From Stenotrophobium rhamnosiphilum (GTDB lineage Bacteria; Pseudomonadota; Gammaproteobacteria; Nevskiales; Nevskiaceae), in assembly GCF_003052265.1 (NCBI RefSeq), contig NZ_QANS01000002.1:496001-560000 (forward strand): a stretch of 64,000 bases of DNA. The letters are read 5' to 3'. The position numbers and the translations under genes were made by a program. Below, one piece after another: positions 18,866 through 27,880 of this stretch (the first letter of the stretch is position 1; the number at the start of each line of letters is the position of its first letter). The notes below the pieces were generated by a model. The model was not told the origin of the DNA and searched no databases. It saw nothing but the letters and a program-made list of their open reading frames with translations.

Positions 18866-20161
18866 ATGCAAAGTCCCGTTCCCCACCTTGTTACTGCACA
18901 AAGCGGGCCACTGCTAAAGCTGGAATCCACCCTGCTCGCAAAAGCCGCCGACATCGAAGCTTGGTTCCGTTCGCAGTGGCTTAAAACCTCGCCGCCGTTC
19001 TACAGCTCGGTAGATTTGCGCAACGCTGGATTCAAGCTCGCACCGGTCGATACCAACCTCTTCCCCGGCGGCTTCAACAATCTCAATCCTGCATTTGAGG
19101 CCTTGTGCATCCACGCCTTGCAGACCTCGATTGCCCGCGTTTGCCCCACCGCAAAAGGAATTTTGCTGGTGCCGGAAAACCACACGCGCAACAAGTTCTA
19201 CTTGGAAAACGTGGCGACGCTGTTCAGCCTGATTCAAAAAGCCGGTTATCGCGTACACATCGGCACGCTGATTCCTGACATTACGGAACCGACCGAAATC
19301 ACGCTGGAGATCTCCGGCCGCAAATTGCTGCTGGAACCGATCACCCGCGACGCTGGTTACGTGTCCGTCGGCGGCTTCACGCCCTGCTCGATTCTGCTGA
19401 ATAACGATCTGTCATCCGGCATCCCGGCAATTCTTGAAGATCTGGAGCAGGACATCATCCCGCCAATGGGTCTGGGCTGGCATGCGCGCACCAAATCGAG
19501 TCATTTCGGCTTCTACCGCGATGTCGCCAAAGAGTTTGGCGAACACATCGGCATTGATCCTTGGCTGGTCGACCCACTGTTCCGCAACTGCGGCCAGATC
19601 AACTTCGCCAAACGCGAAGGCGAAGAGTGTCTCGCCTCCAATGTCGAAATGCTTTTGGAAGACATCAAAGCCAAATATGACGAGTACGGCATCACCGACG
19701 AGCCTTTCGTCATCATCAAATCCGAAGCCGGCACCTACGGCATGGGCGTGATGACGGCGCGCAGCGTCGACGACGTCCGCAATATGAACCGCAAAGCGCG
19801 CACTCATATGAGTAGCGCCAAAGAAGGCAACGAAGTCAGCGGCGCCATCATTCAAGAAGGCGTCCACACCACCGAAAAGCTGGGCGAAGATCAAGCCACC
19901 GCCGAACCCGTGGTTTACATGATCGACCAGTTCGTCGTCGGCGGCTTCTATCGCCTCAACAGTCAGCGCGGCGCGCAAGAAAACCTCAATGCACCCGGCA
20001 TGCGCTTTGAACCGCTGGCCTTTGAAACGCCTTGCACGCATCCAGACCCGAATTGCGGGCCAGATGATCGCCCCAATCGTTTCTATGCTTATGGTGTTGT
20101 CGCCCGTCTTGCAGCGTTAGCCGCAGCGCGCGAAATTGAAGCTGAAGCAAAAGGCAACTGA
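18866..20161 (+). CDS. gshA: Glutamate-cysteine ligase
   Basis: A 431-residue protein of the proteobacterial GshA family found next to gshB in many beta- and some gammaproteobacteria, distinct in sequence from the E. coli enzyme. Family landmarks seen are FYSSVDLRNAGFKLAPVDTN, FPGGFNNL, PENHTRN, the ATP-binding-like FVIIKSEAGTYGMGVM, and YMIDQFVVGGFYRLN. It joins L-glutamate and L-cysteine with ATP to form gamma-glutamylcysteine, the first step of glutathione synthesis. It ends one base before gshB, so the two steps are co-transcribed. pilG diverges upstream. Confidence 0.9.
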   Translation: MQSPVPHLVTAQSGPLLKLESTLLAKAADIEAWFRSQWLKTSPPFYSSVDLRNAGFKLAPVDTNLFPGGFNNLNPAFEALCIHALQTSIARVCPTAKGILLVPENHTRNKFYLENVATLFSLIQKAGYRVHIGTLIPDITEPTEITLEISGRKLLLEPITRDAGYVSVGGFTPCSILLNNDLSSGIPAILEDLEQDIIPPMGLGWHARTKSSHFGFYRDVAKEFGEHIGIDPWLVDPLFRNCGQINFAKREGEECLASNVEMLLEDIKAKYDEYGITDEPFVIIKSEAGTYGMGVMTARSVDDVRNMNRKARTHMSSAKEGNEVSGAIIQEGVHTTEKLGEDQATAEPVVYMIDQFVVGGFYRLNSQRGAQENLNAPGMRFEPLAFETPCTHPDPNCGPDDRPNRFYAYGVVARLAALAAAREIEAEAKGN

Positions 20162-20162
20162 A

Positions 20163-21128
20163 ATGAGCGCACCTCAAAAGCGCCTTGGGGTCGTCATGGA
20201 CCCCATCGACCACATCAAGCCTTATAAGGACACAACGCTGGCTTTGATGTTGGCGGCGCAGAAGCGCGGCTGGTCACTGCATTATCTGGAAATGCAGGAT
20301 TTATCCCTGCGTGATGGCGTTGCCATGGGTCGCACACGTCCCGTGAAAGTTTTTGACGATACCCAACACTGGTTCGAATTCACTGGCGAAGCGGAAACCA
20401 TCAAGCTCGGCGAGCTCGATGCGATTCTGATGCGCAAAGATCCGCCGTTTGATCTGGAATACGTCACCGCGACGTACATTCTGGAACGCGCTGAAGATCA
20501 GGGCGCACTCGTCGCCAACAAGCCGCGCAGCCTGCGCGACTGCAACGAGAAAATGTTCACCGCTTGGTTCTCGCAGTGCACACCACCAACCTTGTTCTCA
20601 CGCGACATGGCGACCTTGCGCGCCTTCCACGCAGAACATAACGATGTCATCTATAAGCCAGTCGATGGCATGGGTGGCGCAGGCATTTTCCGCGTTGGCG
20701 CGGATGGCATGAATCTCGGCGCTGTACTCGAAGCGCTCACCAACAACGGCCAAACCACCATCGTGGCGCAGCGCTATTTGCCTGCGATCAAGGATGGCGA
20801 CAAGCGCATCCTGATGGTGGATGGCGAGCCTGTTCCTTACTGTCTTGCACGCGTACCGATGGCTGGCGAAACCCGCGGCAATCTCGCGGCAGGTGGCAGC
20901 GGCCGTCCGCAACCGCTAACCGATCACGATCGCTGGATCGCCGCACAAGTGGGCCCGCGTCTCAAAGAACTCGGCCTGCTGTTTGTGGGTCTCGATGTGA
21001 TTGGCGAACACCTCACCGAAATCAACGTCACCTCGCCGACCTGCGCACGCGAAATCGACAAGGCTTACGGCACTGATATCGGCGGCCAGTTAATCGCTGC
21101 AATCGAAGCACGCCTCACTAAGCGCTAA
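20163..21128 (+). CDS. gshB: Glutathione synthetase
   Basis: A 321-residue ATP-grasp ligase that adds glycine to gamma-glutamylcysteine. The N-terminal substrate domain begins GVVMDPIDHIKPYKDTT. The ATP-grasp part has VIYKPVDGMGGAGIFRV, VAQRYLPAIKDGDKRILMV, RGNLAAGGSG and the C-terminal FVGLDVIGEHLTEINVTSPT. The start at 20163 follows the gshA stop by one base; nine in-frame codons upstream would overlap gshA. Linkage gshB-yqgE-ruvX is typical of gammaproteobacteria. Confidence 0.95.
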   Translation: MSAPQKRLGVVMDPIDHIKPYKDTTLALMLAAQKRGWSLHYLEMQDLSLRDGVAMGRTRPVKVFDDTQHWFEFTGEAETIKLGELDAILMRKDPPFDLEYVTATYILERAEDQGALVANKPRSLRDCNEKMFTAWFSQCTPPTLFSRDMATLRAFHAEHNDVIYKPVDGMGGAGIFRVGADGMNLGAVLEALTNNGQTTIVAQRYLPAIKDGDKRILMVDGEPVPYCLARVPMAGETRGNLAAGGSGRPQPLTDHDRWIAAQVGPRLKELGLLFVGLDVIGEHLTEINVTSPTCAREIDKAYGTDIGGQLIAAIEARLTKR

Positions 21129-21138
21129 AGGCCACATA

Positions 21139-21164
21139 GCACCTGCGCTTTTCTGCGCAGGTGC
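21139..21164 (+). terminator. Hairpin after gshB
   Basis: GCACCTGCGC (21139-21148) pairs perfectly with GCGCAGGTGC (21155-21164) over a 6-base loop, 10 bases past the gshB stop. There is no T-run, so it may be a weak terminator or an mRNA 3'-end stabiliser. Confidence 0.4.
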
Positions 21165-21204
21165 AGCCAACAAACTGCGCGTAAATTTCTCCGTACCTCA
21201 ATGC

Positions 21205-21229
21205 TTTGTGACCGTCTGTCGGTCACAAA
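21205..21229. promoter_or_regulatory. Palindrome upstream of yqgE
   Basis: TTTGTGACCG (21205-21214) and CGGTCACAAA (21220-21229) are perfect reverse complements around a 5-base spacer. The dyad ends 36 bases before the chosen yqgE start. It contains TGTGA and TCACA half-sites, but with 11 bases between them rather than the 6 of a CRP site, so it is more likely another operator or an RNA hairpin. Confidence 0.5.
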
Positions 21230-21265
21230 CTTGTAACGCCCGCAATGTCGCTGGATACTCGACCC

Positions 21266-21826
21266 ATGGCCACAGAATCCCAATTCAAGAATCAATTTCT
21301 GGTCGCCATGCCGGGACTGGAGGACGAAAACTTCGATCACTCCGTTACCCTCATGTGCGAACACAGCGACGACGGCGCAATCGGCCTCGTCATCAACCGT
21401 CCGATTGAGCTCACATTCAGCGAAATGATGGGCCAGATGGGCTTTGAATTTAATGCCGAGGACGCCGAGCGCCAGATTTTCTGGGGCGGTCCGGTGCAAC
21501 CCGAACGCGGCTTTGTCGTACATCGCCAGCCCGCCAACTGGGAATCCTGCATGCAGGTTGCGGACAATCTCTACATCACCACCTCGCGCGATATCTTGCG
21601 CGCGATTGGTCTTGGCGAAGGGCCCAAGGAATATTTCATCGCTCTCGGCTATGCCGGTTGGAGTGCGGGTCAGCTTGAAACCGAAATCATGAACAACTCT
21701 TGGCTGAATACGCCAATTGATCAGGCGATTCTGTTTCACACACCTGCACGTGACCGTTGGCAATCTGCCACGCGCTTACTTGGAATCGACGTCACCCAGA
21801 TTTCGACTGGCGCCGGCCACGCGTGA
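21266..21826 (+). CDS. yqgE: YqgE/AlgH family protein
   Basis: A 186-residue protein of the YqgE/AlgH (DUF179) family: QFLVAMPGLEDENFDHSV, VTLMCEHSDDGAIGLVINRP, FWGGPVQPERGFVVH and the C-terminal GYAGWSAGQLETEI. Its biochemical function is not settled; in pseudomonads AlgH is linked to regulation. The start is uncertain: an in-frame ATG seven codons upstream (21245) lies closer to the palindrome, but 21266 fits the family better. Its stop overlaps the GTG of ruvX, so the pair is coupled. Confidence 0.85.
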   Translation: MATESQFKNQFLVAMPGLEDENFDHSVTLMCEHSDDGAIGLVINRPIELTFSEMMGQMGFEFNAEDAERQIFWGGPVQPERGFVVHRQPANWESCMQVADNLYITTSRDILRAIGLGEGPKEYFIALGYAGWSAGQLETEIMNNSWLNTPIDQAILFHTPARDRWQSATRLLGIDVTQISTGAGHA

Positions 21827-22239
21827 GTAGTGTTTACCTCGCCTTTGACTATGGCGAAAAACGAATTGGCGCAGCCATTGGGGATGATCTAACGGGCAGC
21901 GCACGTCCACTGCCCACGCTGGCGACCGGTGATTGGGCCGCCATCGAGAAACTCATTAACGAATGGCGCCCCGCTGCGCTGATTGTCGGCATGCCGCTGA
22001 ACGAAGATGGCAGCGATCAGCTCATCACCACACTGACACGCAAATTTATCCGCCAGATTGAAGGGCGCATTAAGTTGCCGGTGCATACCAGCGACGAACG
22101 TTTTTCCTCGCGCGCTGCCGACAATATTCTGCGAGACGCCCGCGCCAGCGGCCAGATGACGCGCCGCGTACGCAAAGGTGATCGTGATGGTCAGGCTGCA
22201 AGAGTGATCCTTGAACAGTGGCTACGCGAGCGTTGCTAG
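21823..22239 (+). CDS. ruvX: Putative pre-16S rRNA nuclease / Holliday-junction resolvase-like YqgF
   Basis: A 138-residue YqgF-fold (RNase H-like) protein: LAFDYGEKRIGAAIGD with the first catalytic Asp, LIVGMPLNEDGS, VHTSDERFSS with the conserved Glu, and a C-terminal RDGQAARVILEQWL with the last Asp. YqgF family members process the 5' end of 16S rRNA precursors. The start is a GTG at 21823 overlapping the yqgE stop (GTGA); it yields the family N-terminus MSSVYLAFDYG directly. pyrR, which follows in Pseudomonas, is absent; a 595-base intergenic region precedes pyrB. Confidence 0.88.
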   Translation: MSSVYLAFDYGEKRIGAAIGDDLTGSARPLPTLATGDWAAIEKLINEWRPAALIVGMPLNEDGSDQLITTLTRKFIRQIEGRIKLPVHTSDERFSSRAADNILRDARASGQMTRRVRKGDRDGQAARVILEQWLRERC

Positions 22240-22265
22240 TCCGGCGTCATTATTGATGGCCTGTG

Positions 22266-22700
22266 CGCCGCCTTGCGGCGTGGCTACTGCCTGAGCTGAT
22301 TGAGATGACGTGTTTCGCGCTATGGCGCGAGTTACCTTTCTTTGCTGGTGCACCAACAGTAGGCGCCTCTAGGCGAAGAAACGTAACCCAAAGAAAGCAC
22401 CTTTAGAAGCAAAACTACTTGTGTCTTTCAGCTTTTAGCGCACAAACGTTTTCTGGTTGCTATTTCCGGTGCGAGGAAAAAGTGCCGCTATCACTTTTTA
22501 CATGCTTGGGAATAGAGTCAGTTGTCGTGATGACCATTCGCTCAAATAACAGCAAGAGTGGCTTTGCTTTTAGAAACGTTTTCTTTGGTGACTTTCTTTG
22601 ACGTTAATCAAAGAAAGTTACCCGGTCAGAGGCATGCTCTGACCAGCGCGGAACACACAACATCAAAGAAAAACAGGAAGAGTTACGCCGCAAGGCGGCG
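22266..22700. repeat. Composite inverted-repeat region, no gene seen
   Basis: The 595 bases from 22240 to 22834 hold no convincing gene. Instead there are repeated palindromic pieces: CGCCGCCTTGCGGCG at 22266-22280 with its exact reverse complement at 22686-22700, GTTACCTTTCTTTG at 22331-22344 against CAAAGAAAGTTACC at 22609-22622, and a GGTCAGAG...CTCTGACC hairpin near 22624-22645. CTTTCTTTG/CAAAGAAAG modules of this kind are scattered in Xanthomonadales-type genomes. The pyrB promoter must lie at the right-hand end. Confidence 0.6.
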
Positions 22701-22834
22701 AACAGGCCCATCAACGGAAAGACAGGGCGGGCAAAACACAGATCCCTCGGCATGCTCGAAATGTCAGGAATTACTCTAAATTACGCCATCCCCCTCGTAA
22801 GACGAGCTCAAGCTAGGCATAATGCCCGCCTAGA

Positions 22835-23845
22835 ATGACCTCAAATATCCAGCTCGACAGCAGCGGCCGTCTCAAACATCTGCTCACCCTCGAAGGTTTG
22901 AGCAAGCCCCTCATTCTTCAGATTCTCGACCAGGCCGCGGCATTCGCCGACGCCACTCAAGGTCGCGACAAGAAATTGGATCACCTGCGCGGTCGCACGG
23001 TCATCAATCTCTTCTTCGAAGCCAGCACCCGCACACGCACCACGTTTGAACTGGCCGCCACGCGCCTCTCAGCTGACGTGCTGAATCTGCAAGTCGCCGC
23101 TTCCAGCACCAGCAAGGGCGAAACCCTGCTCGACACGCTGAAGACTTTGGAAGCGATGCAGGCGGACATGTTCGTGATCCGTCACGACGCCTCCGGCGCT
23201 GCGCACTTCTTTGCAGAACACGCTGCACCGGGCGTTGCGATTCTCAACGCTGGCGACGGCCGCCACGCACACCCGACGCAGGGTTTGCTGGACATGTACA
23301 CGATTCGCAAAGCCAAGGGCGACTTCAGCAAGCTCAAGGTTGCGATTGTCGGCGACGTCGTTCACTCGCGCGTCGCACGCTCCAATATTCACGCACTGCG
23401 CACGCTCGGCGCTAAAGAAATCCGCGTCGTCGCGCCACCAACGCTGGTGCCAGCAGGCATTGAGCAAATGGGCGTCAAGGTTTTCCATTCGCTCGAAGCC
23501 GGTCTTGATGGCGTCGACGTAGTGATCCTGCTGCGCCTGCAAAAAGAACGCATGCTCGGCGCCTTTCTGCCTTCGATGTCGGAATTCCACCGCGACTTTG
23601 GCCTGACTAAAGCTCGCATCAAACATCTGAAGCCTGACGCCATCATCATGCATCCGGGCCCGATCAATCGCGGCGTCGAGATCGAAGGTGATGTGGCTTA
23701 CGGCCCACGCTCGCTGATTCTGCAGCAGGTCAGTCACGGCATCGCGGTGCGCATGGCGGTGATGGCGATGATCCTCGGACGCGAACCCGAAACTGAAGTC
23801 GCCCCCAAAACAAAAACTAAAAAATCAGCGAGGGCCGCACGATGA
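22835..23845 (+). CDS. pyrB: Aspartate carbamoyltransferase catalytic subunit
   Basis: A 336-residue ATCase that condenses carbamoyl phosphate with aspartate, the committed step of pyrimidine synthesis. The carbamoyl-phosphate loop STRTRTTFE starts at Ser64. [11 protein letters not shown] and the late [19 protein letters not shown] segments are also present. The N-terminus is about 20 residues longer than E. coli PyrB, as in the dodecameric pseudomonad type that works with a pseudo-dihydroorotase. A Lys-rich tail ([12 protein letters not shown]) is unusual. It overlaps the next gene by 4 bases. Confidence 0.95.
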   Translation: MTSNIQLDSSGRLKHLLTLEGLSKPLILQILDQAAAFADATQGRDKKLDHLRGRTVINLFFEASTRTRTTFELAATRLSADVLNLQVAASSTSKGETLLDTLKTLEAMQADMFVIRHDASGAAHFFAEHAAPGVAILNAGDGRHAHPTQGLLDMYTIRKAKGDFSKLKVAIVGDVVHSRVARSNIHALRTLGAKEIRVVAPPTLVPAGIEQMGVKVFHSLEAGLDGVDVVILLRLQKERMLGAFLPSMSEFHRDFGLTKARIKHLKPDAIIMHPGPINRGVEIEGDVAYGPRSLILQQVSHGIAVRMAVMAMILGREPETEVAPKTKTKKSARAAR

Positions 23846-25140
23846 GCAAGACTGCGACCAATGCTGATTCGTTGCTGATTGAATCCGCTCGTCTGCTCGA
23901 TCCCGCCAGCGGCCTCGACGCCACCGGCTTCCTCGGCATTCGCGACGGCAAGATTGCTTATGTCGGCAAGACGCGTCCCAAAGATAAATACGCTAAGTCC
24001 ATCGACGCCAAAGGCCTCTGGCTAATGCCGGGCTTGGTTGATCTGGCCGCACGCTTCCGCGAACCGGGGCTGACCACCAAAGCAACCATCGTCACTGAAA
24101 CACGCGCGGCACAGGCCGGCGGCATCACTGCGGTTGTGTTGCCACCTGACACCAGCCCTGTGATTGATTCCCCTGCGGTGGTTGACCGTATCCGTGGCAA
24201 AGCCTTGGCTGCAGGCGGCTTAGACATTCATATGCTCGGCGCGCTGACCAAGGGTCTGGCGGGTGAAGCGCTGGCTGAAATGAGCTCGCTGAAACAAGCC
24301 GGCTGCATTGGCGTCAGCAACGCCGCATTTGGTTTGCGTGACTCACTGATGGGCCGCCGCGCGCTTGAATACGCACAGGGCCTTGGCTTGACCGTTCATG
24401 TGTTTCCTCAGAATCCAGCACTCGCCAATGGCGGCTGCGCGCACGAAGGCCCAGTCGCCACTCGCCTGGGCCTGCTACCAATCCCTGAAGCCGCCGAAGT
24501 TTCAGCGATTCGCTTCTGGATCACGCTGGTTGAAGACACCGGCGCCAGCGTCCACTTTGGCCGCCTCTCGACCGCACGTGGTGCAGCGCTGGTTGAAGCC
24601 GCACAAAAACGGGGCCTGCCAGTCACCGCAGACGTCGCCGCGCACCAACTTTTCCTGATCGACACCGACGTGGAAGGCTTCAACGCCATGTGCCACGTGA
24701 TTCCGCCACTGCGCTCCGCTGATGACCGCGATGCCCTGCGCGCAGCGGTGAAGCGCGGCGTGATCGGCGCGATCTGCTCCGATCACCAGCCTCACGAGGC
24801 AGACGCCAAGACCAATCCCTTCCCGCTCACCGAGCCGGGCATCAGCGGACTGGAAACCTTGCTACCCCTGACGCTGCGTCTGGTGCACGAGAAAATACTG
24901 ACGCCGCTACAAGCAGCTGAGCGCCTCAGCGGCACACCCGCCAAGATCGCGGGCATTGCGGCAGGCACGCTGAGCGTCGGCCAATCGGCTGATCTGGTAC
25001 TGATAAACCCCAATACCCGCTGGACCCTGCAGGCAGATGCCCTGCTGAGCAACGGTCACAACACGCCATTTGCGGGCAGCGCCTTTACCGGTCAGGTCCA
25101 GAAGACCTTGTACCGCGGACGCACGGTTTACAACCAATAA
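23842..25140 (+). CDS. pyrC': Dihydroorotase-like protein, probably non-catalytic (PyrC')
   Basis: A 432-residue amidohydrolase-fold protein related to dihydroorotase. The metal-binding HxH of active enzymes (as in DxHVHLRxPG) is replaced here: [11 protein letters not shown] retains REPG but has Ala and Phe in place of both His. Later ligand positions are also altered ([20 protein letters not shown]), while [12 protein letters not shown] is kept. In Pseudomonas such PyrC' proteins lack dihydroorotase activity and are needed for assembly of PyrB. The ATGA overlap with pyrB supports the same structural role. An active dihydroorotase should be encoded elsewhere. Confidence 0.88.
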   Translation: MSKTATNADSLLIESARLLDPASGLDATGFLGIRDGKIAYVGKTRPKDKYAKSIDAKGLWLMPGLVDLAARFREPGLTTKATIVTETRAAQAGGITAVVLPPDTSPVIDSPAVVDRIRGKALAAGGLDIHMLGALTKGLAGEALAEMSSLKQAGCIGVSNAAFGLRDSLMGRRALEYAQGLGLTVHVFPQNPALANGGCAHEGPVATRLGLLPIPEAAEVSAIRFWITLVEDTGASVHFGRLSTARGAALVEAAQKRGLPVTADVAAHQLFLIDTDVEGFNAMCHVIPPLRSADDRDALRAAVKRGVIGAICSDHQPHEADAKTNPFPLTEPGISGLETLLPLTLRLVHEKILTPLQAAERLSGTPAKIAGIAAGTLSVGQSADLVLINPNTRWTLQADALLSNGHNTPFAGSAFTGQVQKTLYRGRTVYNQ

Positions 25141-25251
25141 CCTTCCGTACCCTTGCAGTTGGCACGCTTGGTGTATATTTCAAGGTGTTGCGGTTTTCCA
25201 TATAAAACGTGCCCATTTAGGGTGCGGTAAAACGACTAGGGGATTCAAAGC

Positions 25252-25617
25252 ATGGCTCGCATTATGGTGGTGGACGATTCGCCCACCGATGTGCAGAACT
25301 TGAAGAATATTTTGTCCAAAGCTGGCTACGCTGTGGTTGAAGCCAGTAGCGGGCTCGATGCGATTGCACGCATCAAACAAGAAAAACCAGACTGCGTGAT
25401 CATGGATGTGGTCATGCCTGGCGTGAACGGCTTTCAAGCCACGCGCACGCTCAGCAAAGATCCGGCAACCGCACACATTCCTGTGCTGGTAATCAGTAGT
25501 AAAAATCAAGAAACCGATCGTGTATGGGCGCTGCGTCAGGGCGCACGTGACTACATCGTCAAGCCGGTGAAGGAAGCCGACCTCATCGCAAAAATTAAAG
25601 CAGCGATTGGCGGTTGA
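25252..25617 (+). CDS. pilH: Twitching-motility response regulator PilH
   Basis: A 121-residue CheY-like receiver with essentially no tail: IMVVDDSPTDVQNLKNIL, phospho-acceptor Asp in CVIMDVVMPGVNGFQATR, VISSKNQETDRVWALRQGA and DYIVKPV. The VMPGVNGFQATR and ETDRVWALRQGARDY segments are those of PilH. PilH acts with or against PilG in the ChpA system and favours pilus retraction or acts as a phosphate sink. It is followed 35 bases later by pilJ. Its location after pyrC' and away from pilG is unusual. Confidence 0.9.
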   Translation: MARIMVVDDSPTDVQNLKNILSKAGYAVVEASSGLDAIARIKQEKPDCVIMDVVMPGVNGFQATRTLSKDPATAHIPVLVISSKNQETDRVWALRQGARDYIVKPVKEADLIAKIKAAIGG

Positions 25618-25652
25618 TTTCGCCGCGCTGTAATTAGGGGAGCAAAGGGAAT

Positions 25653-27620
25653 ATGGCCGAAATAAACAGGGCCGCTATAGATACGCGACGTAATTTTACG
25701 TTGCTCGGCATAGCAATCGCGTTAATCGTTATCGCCATCGGCGGCTTTTACTATTACCAGTCCACCAGCAGCCGCAATCAAACGTGGATTTCACTGGTAC
25801 GCACGATCAACGCCAACGTTACCAGCGTTGCCAAGGCTGGCTCTGATGCCGCTTTTGGCATCGTGCCTGACTTCCGCGTAATTGCAGATAACACCAACGA
25901 TTTTGACGACACGATCAAAGCGCTGCGTGAAGGCGACTCTGATTCCGGCATTAAAAAGATGCCAAGCAATGTGCAGGCTGAAGTTGATGCTGTCGCCAAC
26001 GCATGGAAAAAAATGCATGGCGGTATCGACAAAGTTTTGAAGGGTGAAGTGTCGTATCAGCGCACGATCACCAACATCTCAACCATCAGCACTGCCGCAA
26101 CCAGCATCTCAAAAACCTACGGCGATATTGCTGACCGTTTGAATCAACAAGGCGGCGCAGCTGCGCTTATCGTTGCCAACCAGATCGCACGTCTGGAACG
26201 CATGCAGGCAGCAGCACAACGCGTCGTTCATCAAGGCCGTGATGCAGAAGTAGCTGCAGCAGAAGTCGACAAAGAAGTTAAAGCCTTCTTGCGTGGTCAG
26301 CGCTCCATCTCGATTGATGGCGCAACCGACAAACAAATCAACGACACCTTCTCAGCTGTTCCGGCTGCTTCGGAAGGCATCGTCAACGACGCACCAGAAA
26401 TCGCGAAACTCCAGCAATCTGCTGCTGTACTCCAAGGCGACAGCACTGAAGTGCTCGCCGCAGGCAACACGCTAGAACAAGCGCTGCTCGATACGCTGTC
26501 GATTCCGAAAGCACTGCCTTACATCAGCCTTGGCGCTTCAGGCATGGCGTTGTTGCTGATCATTACCTTCGTTTACTTGTCGATGAAGGCACTGCGCGAA
26601 CGCAATAGCAGAACCGAAGAGCGCGACGCTAAACAGCAGCAAGCTATTCTTGGTTTGCTCGACGAAATTACCAACCTTGCAGACGGCGACCTCACGGTTG
26701 ACGTTACGGTGACAGAAGACTTTACCGGCGCCATCGCCGACTCTTTCAACTACACCGTCGGCAACATGCGTAATCTCGTCGGTACGATCAACACGACGTC
26801 AGTAGATATCGGTGCAGCTGCTAGCGAAACGCAGCAGGTTGCGCTGAAGATGAACGAAGCTTCGGAACGTCAGGCTCGCGAAATCTCCGCAGTAACCAAC
26901 ACCATCGCTGCAACGTCGCAGTCACTTCAACAAGTGGCCGCAAGCGCTGAGAAGCTCGCACAACAGGCGCAGAACTCAGTGCAGGTTGCACACAACGGCG
27001 CTGAAACCGTGGGTCGTACGATTCAAGGTATGGCTGCGCTACGTGAACAGATTCAAGATACGTCCAAGCGCATCAAGCGCCTCGGTGAATCTTCACAAGA
27101 AATCGGCAACATCATCGAATTCATTAACGATATCGCCGAACAAACCAACACCCTCGCCCTCAATGCATCGATTCAGGCTGCGATGGCAGGCGAACAGGGC
27201 CGCGGCTTCGCGGTGGTTGCTGACGAAGTTCAGCGACTCGCTGAACGTGCTGCTAACGCAACGCGTCAGATTGAAAATCTGGTTAAGACGATTCAGGCCG
27301 ACACCAACGAGGCGATCATCTCGATGGAGCGCTCAACCACCAACGTGGTCAGCGGTGCAAAGTCAGCTGAAGAAGCCGGTCAGGCACTGACCAAGATCGA
27401 AACCTCGTCTCAGGAACTGTCACGACTGATTCAAGAAATCTCGGTTTCTGCCCGCAGCCAGTCTGCCGCTTCGACCAAGATTGCCGGCACGATGCAGGTC
27501 ATTCGAGAAATTGCCGTGCAGACCTCCGGGTCAGCCGGTCAAACCGCCAACGCCGTAGGTGAACTCAACACGCTGTCGGAAAAACTGCGCGAATCAGTGG
27601 CAGGCTTCAAACTGCCTTAA
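25653..27620 (+). CDS. pilJ: Type IV pilus methyl-accepting chemotaxis receptor PilJ
   Basis: A 655-residue receptor. The first membrane helix is at about residues 15-34 ([18 protein letters not shown]). A periplasmic region with PilJ-type repeats spans about 35-285, and the second helix is at about 288-312 ([19 protein letters not shown]). A HAMP-like linker and the long cytoplasmic coiled coil follow, with the signalling tip [20 protein letters not shown] in the position of the classical EQTNLLALNAAIEAARAG. Many Glu/Gln pairs flank the tip as possible methylation sites. PilJ feeds pilus or surface signals to ChpA through PilI. pilK, the CheR-type methyltransferase normally next, is absent; a terminator follows. 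Confidence 0.92.
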   Translation: MAEINRAAIDTRRNFTLLGIAIALIVIAIGGFYYYQSTSSRNQTWISLVRTINANVTSVAKAGSDAAFGIVPDFRVIADNTNDFDDTIKALREGDSDSGIKKMPSNVQAEVDAVANAWKKMHGGIDKVLKGEVSYQRTITNISTISTAATSISKTYGDIADRLNQQGGAAALIVANQIARLERMQAAAQRVVHQGRDAEVAAAEVDKEVKAFLRGQRSISIDGATDKQINDTFSAVPAASEGIVNDAPEIAKLQQSAAVLQGDSTEVLAAGNTLEQALLDTLSIPKALPYISLGASGMALLLIITFVYLSMKALRERNSRTEERDAKQQQAILGLLDEITNLADGDLTVDVTVTEDFTGAIADSFNYTVGNMRNLVGTINTTSVDIGAAASETQQVALKMNEASERQAREISAVTNTIAATSQSLQQVAASAEKLAQQAQNSVQVAHNGAETVGRTIQGMAALREQIQDTSKRIKRLGESSQEIGNIIEFINDIAEQTNTLALNASIQAAMAGEQGRGFAVVADEVQRLAERAANATRQIENLVKTIQADTNEAIISMERSTTNVVSGAKSAEEAGQALTKIETSSQELSRLIQEISVSARSQSAASTKIAGTMQVIREIAVQTSGSAGQTANAVGELNTLSEKLRESVAGFKLP

Positions 27621-27643
27621 TTGCTGCAGAAAACTTTACTTTC

Positions 27644-27672
27644 GAGGCCGCTCTATGCGGCCTCGTTTGTTT
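27644..27672 (+). terminator. Rho-independent terminator after pilJ
   Basis: GAGGCCGC (27644-27651) and GCGGCCTC (27657-27664) form an 8-bp stem with loop TCTAT, followed by GTTTGTTTT. It begins 24 bases past the pilJ stop and ends the pilH-pilJ transcript. Confidence 0.85.
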
Positions 27673-27734
27673 TATATCGGTTAATTATTTATTAATTGAC
27701 TATATTTAAAAACAGCAAAACGCGCTAAATTAGT

Positions 27735-27872
27735 CCCTTTGAGGGAGGTTCCCCCTCCCTACGTCATTGTCTCTAAAGGCCAATACTTTGAGGGGCTTGC
27801 CTCCATCCCCCCCCCTCTTTATCCTTGCGCACCCTGCCGCTGTCGCAGAACCAAATTCTTTTACACTTTGAG
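27735..27872 (+). other. pckA leader with repeated TTTGAGG elements
   Basis: The leader has three CTTTGAGG-type elements (starting about 27738, 27787 and 27865). The last is the ribosome-binding site of pckA (GAGG, 8 bases before ATG), and ACTTTGAGG occurs exactly twice. The first lies in a hairpin (GGGAGG/CCTCCC, 27742-27759). A run of eight C (27808-27815) follows the second. These could compete for ribosomes or fold alternately, but no known riboswitch is recognisable. Confidence 0.35.
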
Positions 27873-27880
27873 GACGCTCA

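Noticed and set aside
21205-21229. CRP-type site before yqgE
   Set aside because: TGTGA and TCACA are 11 bases apart instead of 6, so it does not fit Crp or Clp binding.
25157-25175. Possible sigma-54 promoter before pilH (TTGGCACGCTTGGTGT)
   Set aside because: The -24-like TGGCACG is present, but the -12 element would need TTGC and reads GTGT, so the match fails at the essential GC.
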